The notes under the pieces: model-generated
What the model was told of the DNA's origin: nothing
What the model saw: the letters and a program-made list of their open reading frames with translations, nothing else
The model's database searches: none
In this document: positions 53,001 through 59,911 of the stretch, piece by piece
Position numbering within the stretch: the stretch's first letter is position 1
Layout of the letters: the number at the start of each line of letters is the position of its first letter
Translations under genes and position numbers: made by a program
NCBI RefSeq assembly: GCF_019797745.1
Contig: NZ_VOSI01000001.1
Location: 182,918-246,917, forward strand
DNA length: 64,000 bases
Reading direction: 5' to 3'
Source: Edaphocola aurantiacus
GTDB lineage: Bacteria; Bacteroidota; Bacteroidia; Chitinophagales; Chitinophagaceae

Positions 53001-53089
53001 CGTTCTCCAACGGCATTACTACAGCGCAATGTATGTATGCACCGGAGTTCAGCAGCCATAGTGAAGGCATACAGGTGACCATTCAATAA
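47069..53089 (+). CDS. Alpha-2-macroglobulin family protein with thioester motif
   Basis: A 2006-residue exported protein (signal cut after AFAQ at about 22; no lipobox). MG-type beta domains occupy roughly 360-1250, with FTDRSIYRPGQTVYFKG near 590-606 marking the MG2 region. Then comes an A2M region with EALTEWKFMAFAHTKDWKTG. The thioester motif YECAEQ has Cys1460 and Gln1463, followed by the helical toroid. These proteins trap proteases that attack the envelope. A segment at about 1158-1190 (DEVTVYGARLDARSYVGAINTVTAKEIAKRP) resembles the start of a TonB receptor plug domain, and an Ala/Glu/Pro-rich linker follows. No partner penicillin-binding protein gene is adjacent, unlike the E. coli yfhM arrangement. 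Confidence 0.88.
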   Translation: MNKHIRILISGMLLLGSHAFAQKSAPLKMYDYEPSWKKVDSFQEIGRPQSAQKIVQDILKKAQSIQDEPQIIKAQTWLMMLNQEEHADVLAIKASEKQLAAATDPVQKALWANATAKAYLSYLNANRYTIYGRTQSAQQQSADVATWDVNVLHDTITQLYKISLKDRDALRNILTRDYSAIISKGEHTAHLRPYLYDVLVFDAIDYFSNDERTITKPAYAFQLNEASYFADAATFASMKLEHKDNTALHFQALKLYQEVIQRQIALKNNDALIDADLLRLGFVHTYSTLPDKDALYSKALEQIINRASKQDDVAQAMFLFQQQKYNQYQEQQNRAHNAGIKRTDQVDLKALASSLAAIITAYPKSEGAANARNLLDALNSKQLSVNMQSVQIPEQPVLASVGYKNVGNIEMMLYKLSAEDFIGQHPNLKAKSLRTWQQVLPNSDDLKAHRAEIKIDALPMGQYVLIMRNPVMDTLYHYFQVSNLSIVKGPNDYRSGTTSKVYILDREKGTPVENATLQYKKDKWISLAKSGKDGLLNNTVSNRTVDYNTLFELVQGQDRLILQNEAGSLIEYDRNYTENKKDRYQDFMFTDRSIYRPGQTVYFKGISLKSSYDNRVNNVVANKSVTVTFRDVNRQMIKDITLTTNEYGSFSGSFIAPESGLTGTMFIQTDEGAVYFNVEEYKRPKFQVSFDTVKNNYALNDQVTIKGKAIAYAGNSISNAQVQYRVVRRTRFPYFWRASRWGFPMSSGQQEMTNGTTETDAAGNFSISFKAMPDASIPADAEPVFQYEITADITDINGETRSSTCYFSAGYTGIILDANIPAQSTPEQLSKLSIRTENLNGVFTPAPVSIKVSQLKSPDHFYRERLWEAPTDFILKENEFHTAFPNDMYGEEWKPENRTVTNVVWEHQYTTEEGNTLQTKNDIWKQTGYYLIEINTKDHNGKAVTEKKYVFIWNEKQPEQKEFALFIKNDADKYEPGQQWKQWVVPAYNKAHLLQYNSWNKQLTLAADKSVRQQITEADRGGAYTSWAYVYQNRFYSGSEQINVPWSNKELQLSWATHRDKLQPGAAEEWTLTISGTQKDKVAAEMMATLYDASLDALKPHNWSWDLLQPHKYFYGNWGSISFGQNQASVYSSDNTINPYTKVYPSLFGYLQFNRAYDEVTVYGARLDARSYVGAINTVTAKEIAKRPVSRNANAESEDAAAAAPAAADEKAGGQTEPKPEPTVSPRTNLKETAFFMPQTHTDEQGNVVLKFTMPEALTEWKFMAFAHTKDWKTGYLDGKIKTQKELMVTPNVPRFFRQGDEMVLSAKISNLSGKELKGTATISFVNALTGQPLDKAFGQSNSSKPFTVAAGDNVPVSFTLNVPQSVYEPVAVSIVAQAGSFSDGESHTIPVVTNRMLVTETLPMPVKGDGTTTFTLDKLLQSNQSNSLVHKGLTIEYTANPAWYAVQALPYLMEYPYECAEQTFNRFYANALAAHIVAQTPKIKAIFDKWSTEDTTALLSNLSKNQELKSALLEETPWVLEAQSEQEQKRNIAKLFATHKMAAELNKSLDKLGKMQNNDGSFSWFEGMRADRYITQYILTGIAKLQQLNVSTAQTNRIDQIVTKGLQYLDGAIVKEYKEIKKEKLKEEHISQTQVQYLFLRSAFPMIKKDAATLTAFSYYLDQGKKYWTKQNNYMQGMIALSLFRTKEVIAAKSILTSLSERAIRNKETGMYWKNNPGYWWYEAPVETQALMIQAYKEIMNDQASVDQMNIWLLKQKQTQNWRTTTATADACYALLSGNAAWLQNEPKVTIKAGSKTIESAQMQQEAGTGYFKQSIPGTEVSADMGNLSVTVQNSAGAQNAIGWGAAYWQYFENMSKISSAANENMPLQIEKQLFVSRNSDRGPVLTPITAKSPIKVGDKVTVRVIIRADRSMDYVHLKDMRAAGFEPVNVLSGYRYNNGLGYYESTRDLASHFFIDRLNKGTYVFEYQVIANQKGTFSNGITTAQCMYAPEFSSHSEGIQVTIQ

Positions 53090-53110
53090 TATTAGTTCAA
53101 AAAATAAGTA

Positions 53111-53147
53111 ATAAAAAGAGCAGCTTCTGAGAATCTGCTCTTTTTAT
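53111..53147. terminator. Bidirectional terminator after the alpha-2-macroglobulin gene
   Basis: Perfect 13-bp arms 53111-53123 and 53135-53147 (ATAAAAAGAGCAG and its complement) with an 11-nt loop and T5. It ends the alpha-2-macroglobulin gene and the convergent small gene. Confidence 0.85.
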
Positions 53148-53148
53148 A

Positions 53149-53343
53149 TCATACCGTTTCCCGCGATCTTTTGACGACGGAGGATAAGATAATATAGCTA
53201 ACCGCAAATAAGACAAAAGTGACGATAAGCATCCGGGCGCGGGTCGGGTCGCCACCCAGGGCCAGGCGTATCACTTCTGCCACTGGGCCTGCAATACATA
53301 TACTAATGCATATCCTCGCTATTCTCGATTGTAAATACTTCAT
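53149..53343 (-). CDS. Small membrane protein, unknown
   Basis: A 64-residue frame from the ATG at 53343 with two hydrophobic stretches (about 8-25 and 38-55), joined by a loop with GGDPTRAR, and a basic end. A longer frame starts at 53433, but its extra part is not hydrophobic in the right places and approaches the purL promoter. It is followed immediately by the terminator hairpin, which supports a transcribed gene. Confidence 0.45.
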   Translation of the reverse strand: MKYLQSRIARICISICIAGPVAEVIRLALGGDPTRARMLIVTFVLFAVSYIILSSVVKRSRETV

Positions 53344-53442
53344 ATTTCCCTCACATTGAATATAAAGCCGAATATATACATTTATCCGGCTCAATACGGC
53401 CAAAAACCCTAAATCACACTTCTTTATAAGCAAAAACTGAAT

Positions 53443-53450
53443 TATCTTTG
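53443..53450 (+). promoter_or_regulatory. -7 element of purL
   Basis: TATCTTTG matches TAnnTTTG, 51 nt before the ATG at 53502. No -33 TTTG is evident. Confidence 0.45.
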
Positions 53451-53501
53451 CTCTTTCAAATCGTACCGGCGGTACATATTACTGCTTTGTTAAATATAAA
53501 T

Positions 53502-55703
53502 ATGGAAGCTACTTTAGAACAAGCCAAGCAATTAGGCCTTCAGGAACAAGAGTTCGAAGCCATTAAACAAGTATTGGGTCGTACCCCTAATTTCAATGAA
53601 ACTGCAATGTACTCTGTAATGTGGAGTGAGCACTGTAGCTACAAAAACTCCATCAAATACCTGAAAAAGTTACCTAAAGAAGGTAAACGCGTAATGGTTG
53701 CTGCTGGAGAAGAAAATGCGGGTCTGATCGATATCGGCGACGGCTTGGCAGTAGTATTTAAAATTGAAAGCCACAACCACCCTTCTGCAATTGAACCATT
53801 CCAGGGTGCAGCTACCGGTGTTGGTGGTATCCACAGAGATATTTTCACAATGGGTGCCCGTCCTATCGCAGCATTAAACTCTCTGCGTTTCGGTAACCTG
53901 AACAATAAAAAGACACAACACTTATTAAAAGGTGTGGTAAAAGGTATCGGTCACTACGGTAACTGCTTTGGCGTACCTACTGTAGCGGGCGAGGTATACT
54001 TCGAAGACTGCTATCAGACTAACCCTCTGGTAAATGCGATGAGCGTGGGTATTGTAAAAGTAGGTCAGACCTTCTCTGCAACCTCTCATGGTATCGGCAA
54101 CCCGGTATTCATCGTAGGTGCTGCTACCGGTAAAGACGGTATCGGTGGTGCGAGCTTCGCTTCTGCTGATATTACTGAAGACAGCGCGGAACAATTACCA
54201 GCGGTACAGGTAGGTGATCCGTTCGAAGAGAAAAAACTGTTAGAAGCCTGTATGGAACTGGTAGGAACCGGTATCGTAGTAGGTATGCAGGATATGGGTG
54301 CAGCCGGTATCAGCTGTTCTACTTCTGAGATGAGCGCTAAAGAAGGTTTCGGTATGGATATCGACCTGAGCAAAGTGCCTACACGCCAGGCCAACATGAA
54401 AGCATGGGAAATGTTGCTGAGCGAAAGCCAGGAGCGTATGCTGATCGTGGTGAACAAAGGTCGTGAAGAAGAAATGAAAGCGATCTTCGACAAATGGGAT
54501 ATCCACTGTGAACTGATCGGTCAGGTAACAGAAGGTCCTAACTTAAAATATTATATTGATGGTGAATTAGCAGCTGACTTACCTGGTGAGAGCCTGGTAT
54601 TAGGTGGCGGTGCTCCTCAATATGACAGAGAGTACACTGAACCTAAATATTTCGAGCAGGTAAATGCTTTCGATCAAAATACTATTGCAGAACCAACTGA
54701 TCTGAAAACGGTTGCTGAAAATATCGTTGCACAACCTAATATCGCTTCCAAGCGTTGGGTATATGAGCAATATGACAGCATGGTAGGTACAGCAAATGCA
54801 AGTACCAACAATCCTAGTGATGCAGGTCTGGTAAGATTACACGGTACAGATAAAGCCCTGGCGGTAACTGTAGACTGTAACAGCCGTTATGTATTCCTGA
54901 ATCCATACGTAGGTGGTCTGATCGCGGTGAGTGAAGCAGCCCGTAACATCGTATGTAGCGGTGGTCAGCCATTGGCTATTACCAACTGTCTGAACTTTGG
55001 TAACCCTTATAACCCTGAGGTATACTATCAGTTCGTACATGCCCTGAAAGGTATGAGTGATGCTTGTATCCAGTTCGACACCCCGGTAACCGGCGGTAAC
55101 GTGAGCTTCTACAACCAGAGCGAAGACGGTCCTGTATACCCTACTCCAACCATCGGTATGGTAGGTCTGCTGGATCATATGGATAATGCAATGACCCTGA
55201 ATTTCAAAAATGAAGGTGATGTAATCTATATGCTGGGTGAAAGCCGCAATGATATCAACGGTTCTGAGTACCTGTTCAAACTGAACAATGTTACCCACAG
55301 CCCTGCTCCGAACTTCGACCTGCAGGAAGAAGCAACTTTACAAAACAAAGTAGCGGAACTGATCAAAGCGAAAGCGATCCGTTCTGCACACGATATTACC
55401 GAAGGTGGTCTGTTCATCAGCCTGCTGGAAAGCGCCATGCCTAATAACCTGGGCTTCGCGATCGATTACAAAGATGGTATCCGTAAAGATGCATACCTGT
55501 TTGGTGAAGCACAAAGCCGCGTAGTAGTGAGCGTTGCTGCTGATCAGACAGCTGCTTTCGAAGCGTTATTAGCAGGTCATCCGGTTGAAAAACTGGGTAC
55601 GGTTACTGCAGGTGCCATCACGATCGGTGGTGACAACTGGGGTACTGTTGACAGCTGGAAAAACACTTACGATACAGCAATCGAAAAAGTACTGGCTTCT
55701 TAA
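53502..55703 (+). CDS. purL: Phosphoribosylformylglycinamidine synthase subunit PurL (small type)
   Basis: Catalyses the ATP- and glutamine-dependent amidation of FGAR in purine synthesis, working with PurQ and PurS (not in this window). At 733 residues it is the small PurL, with the catalytic MWSEHCSYKNS (His44). Other signatures are FKIESHNHPSAIEPFQGAATGVGGI and QDMGAAGISCSTSEM (first half) and FDTPVTGGNVSFYNQS and ITEGGLFISLLES (second half), in the duplicated AIR-synthase-like halves. The ATG at 53502 is the conserved start; the longer frame extends into the leader. Codon use is strongly biased, as expected of a highly expressed gene. Confidence 0.94.
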   Translation: MEATLEQAKQLGLQEQEFEAIKQVLGRTPNFNETAMYSVMWSEHCSYKNSIKYLKKLPKEGKRVMVAAGEENAGLIDIGDGLAVVFKIESHNHPSAIEPFQGAATGVGGIHRDIFTMGARPIAALNSLRFGNLNNKKTQHLLKGVVKGIGHYGNCFGVPTVAGEVYFEDCYQTNPLVNAMSVGIVKVGQTFSATSHGIGNPVFIVGAATGKDGIGGASFASADITEDSAEQLPAVQVGDPFEEKKLLEACMELVGTGIVVGMQDMGAAGISCSTSEMSAKEGFGMDIDLSKVPTRQANMKAWEMLLSESQERMLIVVNKGREEEMKAIFDKWDIHCELIGQVTEGPNLKYYIDGELAADLPGESLVLGGGAPQYDREYTEPKYFEQVNAFDQNTIAEPTDLKTVAENIVAQPNIASKRWVYEQYDSMVGTANASTNNPSDAGLVRLHGTDKALAVTVDCNSRYVFLNPYVGGLIAVSEAARNIVCSGGQPLAITNCLNFGNPYNPEVYYQFVHALKGMSDACIQFDTPVTGGNVSFYNQSEDGPVYPTPTIGMVGLLDHMDNAMTLNFKNEGDVIYMLGESRNDINGSEYLFKLNNVTHSPAPNFDLQEEATLQNKVAELIKAKAIRSAHDITEGGLFISLLESAMPNNLGFAIDYKDGIRKDAYLFGEAQSRVVVSVAADQTAAFEALLAGHPVEKLGTVTAGAITIGGDNWGTVDSWKNTYDTAIEKVLAS

Positions 55704-55712
55704 GCTAAGCAG

Positions 55713-55770
55713 TATTTCTATACATAATAATGGCGCGCCTTTCGGCGCGCCATTATTATGTATAGAAATA
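55713..55770. terminator. Bidirectional terminator with perfect 27-bp stem
   Basis: Arms 55713-55739 and 55744-55770 are exact reverse complements around TTTC. The GGCGCGCC core is flanked by a long AT-rich extension of the stem. It lies between purL and the convergent WG-repeat gene. Confidence 0.88.
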
Positions 55771-55810
55771 TTATTCCGGCATTTCCTGCTCCCGTCGATG
55801 ACGAGTGCCC

Positions 55811-57886
55811 TTATTTTTCCGTCACCTGCTTTCCGTATTCATCATATGTCTTACCGTTATAGAGGCGTATATGAAACAGGCCACTTTCCTTATCCCGGTA
55901 TATAGACTGATAGTGTTCACTCAGTTTCTTGATCACCTGCCCTTTCTTATCAATCAGCATTTGGGCTCCTCCTGTCTCTTCGACAAGTGCATACCCCGAC
56001 TGTTCAAAAAAGTCATGCGCTCCTGTATACACGCAAGGCAATACCAGCTTACCCGCTGCATTGATATACCCATACTTATCCGTACCCGCGTGACGCACCT
56101 TGGCCAGGCCACTGCTGAACGGTTCCGCATCACTCATCCCAATATCCTTTAGGGCAATCTTTACCTTTCCTAAAGTATCGATAAAGAACTTCTTATTGTT
56201 GCGCACTACCCTGTCTGTTCCTATAGTATACGTCTCCACCAATAACAATCCGTTCCCGAAGTAGCCATCTATATCCTGGTATTTGCCCTGGGTAATGTTT
56301 TGCCCTTTGAGGTTATATACATCCTCTTTATTATCTTCAGTACGGGTATAGAAAAAGCCATCGGTATAGTTCACATCATTAAATGCAAAAGGAACCAGTA
56401 CCGTAAAGTCCGTATTATATACCCCTTCATTGTCGCCGATACGGGCATTCCAGTAGCGGTCACCAACCAGGCGCAGGAAATCATGCTGCATCGGCAGCAC
56501 TTCCTTGCCTGTAGTCACATCAACCAGTCCTATATTGCCATTCACCTTAGGTTCTATCTTCATATACTTACCGGCATACAGTTCAGGATCATCGACCCGG
56601 TACGCCACTTTATGCAGGGTTTCCGTTTTATGATCCAGCCAATAGGTCGCTTCGTGATCATCGATCTGATCCCAGTAGTAATAAGCGTTCTGAGGTCTGA
56701 AATATTCATCAAACTCAGGTTTTACCACCCACTTCCCTTTAGTATTCAGAATACCCGTTTTACCGGTCTCAAAATCAGCCGCAACATAGTAACCCGTCTC
56801 CCCTTTATAATAATTGACCTTATACACCACCTGCTGGGTACGGGTCTTCAGGCTGGTATCGCTCCGGATAAATACGACCCTGCTTACCGGTCCTGCAAAC
56901 TGGTACAGGCTGGTTTTTTCCTGCAGGCCGCCTGCGTCGGTCGCTGCATTGGCCCGCACATAAGCCTCCATGGCTGCCTGATCTTTTAGTTCGCCATTAC
57001 GCACTTTCTTTTTAGCTTCTTCCAGTACCGTAATCAATTGCTGAAAGGCTGCTTTTCCCTTTTCGGTCAGGGAGGTCTGACTGCTGTAGCTCTTCTGTGA
57101 CAGTATTCTGCCGTCTTTATATAATGCCTTCACCTCTACCTGTTCTCCTAATTCAGCCGGTATAATGCAGGATACCTGGTTACCTTTAATGTCATCCAAT
57201 ACAATACTACCAAAAGGCGTATTCAATGTTTTATGTTGCAGGTCGAGGGTATCGCTGGTACTGCTGCGCAGGGGCAATGCTATAGAAAAGCTAATGTCCT
57301 TAACCGGTTTGGGGTTATAGAGTACAAATGATTCATAAAAACTGCTTTGCTCGGCCCAGACCCACTTCTCCACTTCGGACAGTTTTGCGGTATCGACAAA
57401 CCAGTCCCCATCCGGATCAGTCGTTGCATATTTCTGCCTGATAGTATAAGGACTACAGTAAACACCGGCGGCATCGGCCTTTGTACCATCCAGGAAGGTA
57501 ACCTGTTGGGGAATGTATACAGGCTTCTCTTCGGGATGATCCATATGATGTGAACTGCTTTTGCCCATGAGGGTCAGCAGGTCAAAATGGTCATTATCTA
57601 TTGTGATGATGTTATATGGATATATAACCCTGGTCTGCATAGACAGGGAGTCAAAAAAGCGCTTGACCCGCTCTTCTGAATAGGCTGTATATTTTTCAAA
57701 ATTATGCTCATCGGCAGGGTCAAATTTACCTGGCCCGGCAGTAATCGCGATACGGGTATCGGAAAACTTGATCATCTGGTTGATGGCTGTAATGTTCTCC
57801 TCTATCTCCTTAATCAGTGCATCATTCTTCTGCGCAAAGGAACTGGTCGCAGAAAGCAAACCGGCACATAATATCAGCTTTTTCAT
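55811..57886 (-). CDS. Secreted WG-repeat protein
   Basis: A 691-residue exported protein (signal cut after SFAQ at about 19). The first 330 residues are not recognised. From about 370, beta repeats of the WG type appear: TGILNTKGKWVVKPEFDEY, GNIGLVDVTTGKEVLPMQHDF and DKYGYINAAGKLVLPCVYTGAHDF. WG repeats are common in Bacteroidota and their role is not known. It lies 27 bp downstream of the small barrel gene on the same strand. Confidence 0.75.
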   Translation of the reverse strand: MKKLILCAGLLSATSSFAQKNDALIKEIEENITAINQMIKFSDTRIAITAGPGKFDPADEHNFEKYTAYSEERVKRFFDSLSMQTRVIYPYNIITIDNDHFDLLTLMGKSSSHHMDHPEEKPVYIPQQVTFLDGTKADAAGVYCSPYTIRQKYATTDPDGDWFVDTAKLSEVEKWVWAEQSSFYESFVLYNPKPVKDISFSIALPLRSSTSDTLDLQHKTLNTPFGSIVLDDIKGNQVSCIIPAELGEQVEVKALYKDGRILSQKSYSSQTSLTEKGKAAFQQLITVLEEAKKKVRNGELKDQAAMEAYVRANAATDAGGLQEKTSLYQFAGPVSRVVFIRSDTSLKTRTQQVVYKVNYYKGETGYYVAADFETGKTGILNTKGKWVVKPEFDEYFRPQNAYYYWDQIDDHEATYWLDHKTETLHKVAYRVDDPELYAGKYMKIEPKVNGNIGLVDVTTGKEVLPMQHDFLRLVGDRYWNARIGDNEGVYNTDFTVLVPFAFNDVNYTDGFFYTRTEDNKEDVYNLKGQNITQGKYQDIDGYFGNGLLLVETYTIGTDRVVRNNKKFFIDTLGKVKIALKDIGMSDAEPFSSGLAKVRHAGTDKYGYINAAGKLVLPCVYTGAHDFFEQSGYALVEETGGAQMLIDKKGQVIKKLSEHYQSIYRDKESGLFHIRLYNGKTYDEYGKQVTEK

Positions 57887-57913
57887 GGTTGTAAGTGTTT
57901 TGTCTCTTTTATT

Positions 57914-58486
57914 TTAGAATGAATAGCCTATTCCTATGCTACCCCAGGGTAAAAATCGTCTTTCATTTTCCCATTTAATACTGCCCGAACCGGTATAGCG
58001 ATCCAGCAGGTACAGTGGTGTAAAGGAGGCCCGGTAAGACCAGGGGCTATTGTACTTCTGGTAACGGTAACCCAGTCTTGTAGCCAGGTATCCGCCTTTC
58101 AGACTGTATAATAAAGATGTTTTATCATTAAAGAACCGGCTGGTCACATAATCGTCCATCATATAGCCCAGGCCCAGTTCAGCATAATGTCCGTTATGCA
58201 CCTGGTAGCTGCCTTTTACCATCAGATAGAACGCAGCGTATCCTTTATACCCATCAGGGTTATAAGCACCGCCCGCCTGTGCAAACAACTGAAACCTGGG
58301 CGGACAGGTCAGCAATGCCCGTTCATAACTGAGTGTATACAATCCGCCGGGACCACCCAGCTCTGCAGTAACCGTATTTTTGTACGCTTTCTGTTTCAGC
58401 AGCAGTATATCCACTCTGGCCGTATCCTGTGCTGTGCTATACAGGCTACTGAGCAAACCGGCCGCTAGTAATAATGTTGTTTTCAT
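57914..58486 (-). CDS. Probable outer membrane beta-barrel protein, unknown
   Basis: A 190-residue exported protein (signal cut after STAQ at about 20, from the ATG at 58486). The mature part is rich in alternating strands (TVTAELGGPGGLYTLSYER, YAELGLGYMMDDY, GYLATRLGYRYQKY) and ends WGSIGIGYSF with a terminal Phe, as outer membrane barrels do. Roughly eight strands could form. The family is not recognised. Upstream partner of the WG-repeat gene. Confidence 0.65.
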   Translation of the reverse strand: MKTTLLLAAGLLSSLYSTAQDTARVDILLLKQKAYKNTVTAELGGPGGLYTLSYERALLTCPPRFQLFAQAGGAYNPDGYKGYAAFYLMVKGSYQVHNGHYAELGLGYMMDDYVTSRFFNDKTSLLYSLKGGYLATRLGYRYQKYNSPWSYRASFTPLYLLDRYTGSGSIKWENERRFLPWGSIGIGYSF

Positions 58487-58608
58487 GATGATTAAAATAG
58501 GGTCCCTAAAGTACAAAATTATTCACAATCCTTTTACATATTTTCGATTACTTTGCGCCCCATAACAGCAGTATCTTTACTGTAACATCAACCCTAAAAA
58601 CCCAGATT

Positions 58609-59148
58609 ATGCGTCGCATTTTACCCTTCCTTATGTTGCTGGCCTGTACCATACCAGCCTTTGCCCAGCAAGCCAATATGGAATTAAGTACCTTGAGAAT
58701 CGGGCCCTTCAAAATATTTATGGACAAGGCCGAGGCTGAGGCCCTGGCACATAAGCCCCTGCTCACCGCTACAGAAAAAAATGATTACAAAGGAGAAACA
58801 GTAGTGAAGTATAATAATGAACTGCTGAAGGTTACGATCAACACACAATATGTGGGTGAAAACCAACCGGAAAAAGAAGTGATTACCAATATGAGCACTA
58901 CCAGTGCCAAGTTCCGTACCAAAAGCGGCATGGGCGTAGGATCGACCCGATACGAACTGCTGAACACGTATAAGGACTACAGCAATTTTGAAGTATACGC
59001 GGGTTGGGAAGAGGATAATGAAAAACGTTCTAAGAATATCAGCTATTTTGTACTGAAAGACCTTGATGCAATGACTTCCCTGTCTTTTAAACTGGTCAAT
59101 AATGTAGTGGTAGAGATCAATATCTACCAGGACGAGGGAGGATGCTAG
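58609..59148 (+). CDS. Secreted protein of unknown function
   Basis: A 179-residue exported protein (signal cut after AFAQ at about 21). It contains GVGSTRYELLNTYKDYSNFEVYAGWEEDNEKRSKNISYFVL, a stretch that recalls the small beta-domain proteins with a 'G.s..el...yg' helix found in many Bacteroidota. No catalytic motif. Divergent from the barrel gene; ends at a strong terminator. Confidence 0.6.
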   Translation: MRRILPFLMLLACTIPAFAQQANMELSTLRIGPFKIFMDKAEAEALAHKPLLTATEKNDYKGETVVKYNNELLKVTINTQYVGENQPEKEVITNMSTTSAKFRTKSGMGVGSTRYELLNTYKDYSNFEVYAGWEEDNEKRSKNISYFVLKDLDAMTSLSFKLVNNVVVEINIYQDEGGC

Positions 59149-59185
59149 ATTAATTCAACAGGTAAAAGTAAAAAGGTATTATCCG

Positions 59186-59213
59186 GCGCGCGTATTGAAC
59201 GCGCGCTTTTTTT
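59186..59213 (+). terminator. Terminator of the 58.6-kb gene
   Basis: An 8-bp GC stem, GCGCGCGT (59186-59193) with ACGCGCGC (59199-59206), loop ATTGA, followed by T7. Confidence 0.85.
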
Positions 59214-59500
59214 GTACCTGTCTGACATCATTTATCCGCTGCATTGCGGAACCGGTACATGCGAGGGCCTGGAGCTGAAACTCGTTCGCTGAGGCATAGG
59301 TAAGTATATGTTCCCGCCTATAAAGTTTAATCCCGATTGCATCGGGATGATGTCTGAACGCCCGATACAATCGGGCCAGATTTTGTTGTTCTTAGTGGCC
59401 CTTCGGAACACTAAGAACAGTTACGGTATAAACCGGCACACGCGAGGGCACGTGCGCCAGCTTAGGAACACTAAGACCAGATATGGTATAATCGATTGAA
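59214..59500. other. Hairpin-rich intergenic element, possible structured RNA
   Basis: About 290 bp without a credible gene. It holds several separate perfect hairpins: TCCGC/GCGGA (59235-59250), TCCCGAT/ATCGGGA (59331-59347), GCCCGAT/ATCGGGC (59360-59376), an 11-bp stem TGTTCTTAGTG/CACTAAGAACA (59387-59419) and CTTAG/CTAAG (59461-59475). The two CCCGAT hairpins are alike. Short frames exist here but show no protein features. It could be a small RNA, a repeat-derived element or an mRNA 3' structure. Confidence 0.45.
59401..59491. repeat. Imperfect direct repeat, 31-bp copies 60 bp apart
   Basis: 59401-59431 and 59461-59491 agree at 27 of 31 positions by eye. A second pair, 59249-59268 and 59430-59449 (CCGGyACAyGCGAGGGC core), agrees at about 17 of 20. 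The pattern suggests a locally duplicated module. Confidence 0.6.
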
Positions 59501-59505
59501 CATAA

Positions 59506-59542
59506 TACAACAAGGGCTCATCAATGATGAGCCCTTGTTGTA
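59506..59542. terminator. Terminator with perfect 17-bp stem after YbjQ
   Basis: Arms 59506-59522 and 59526-59542 pair exactly around AAT. It lies past the stop of the YbjQ gene and can also close the hairpin-rich element on the forward strand. Confidence 0.8.
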
Positions 59543-59561
59543 ATTTATTAATGATGATCTG

Positions 59562-59879
59562 CTACACAACCACAGCGGTACCGGATACGCTTACCATAAG
59601 CATACTACCATTGGCTCCGACCACCTCGTAATCGACATCAATCCCGATCACGGCATTGGCACCCAATTGGCGGGCACGGTCTTTCATCTCTTCCAGCGCG
59701 GTCTCACGGGCCTCGGCCAGTACACGCTCGTATGAGCCGGAACGGCCGCCCACGATATCACGGATAGAGGCGAACAGGTCTTTAAACAGGTTGGCACCGA
59801 TAATCGTTTCGCCAAAGACAATGCCTTTGTGCTCTTTAACCGGATGGCCTTCTAATACAGTTGTGGTCGTCAGTATCAT
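59562..59879 (-). CDS. YbjQ/UPF0145-family heavy-metal-binding-like protein
   Basis: A 105-residue cytoplasmic protein covering the whole YbjQ family: [44 protein letters not shown], then [20 protein letters not shown]. The family is predicted to form pentamers; the 'heavy-metal-binding' label is historical and no Cys is present. Its gene starts 32 bp after the stop of hutU on the same strand, so the two may be cotranscribed. Confidence 0.85.
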   Translation of the reverse strand: MILTTTTVLEGHPVKEHKGIVFGETIIGANLFKDLFASIRDIVGGRSGSYERVLAEARETALEEMKDRARQLGANAVIGIDVDYEVVGANGSMLMVSVSGTAVVV

Positions 59880-59911
59880 ATTGTATTATTTAGAGGTGAA
59901 TAAGTTTGCGC

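Noticed and set aside
59308..59499. 63-codon forward frame in the hairpin-rich element
   Set aside because: Its internal repetition (RNTKxxYGI twice) follows the DNA repeat and hairpins; no signal, domain or start-site evidence.
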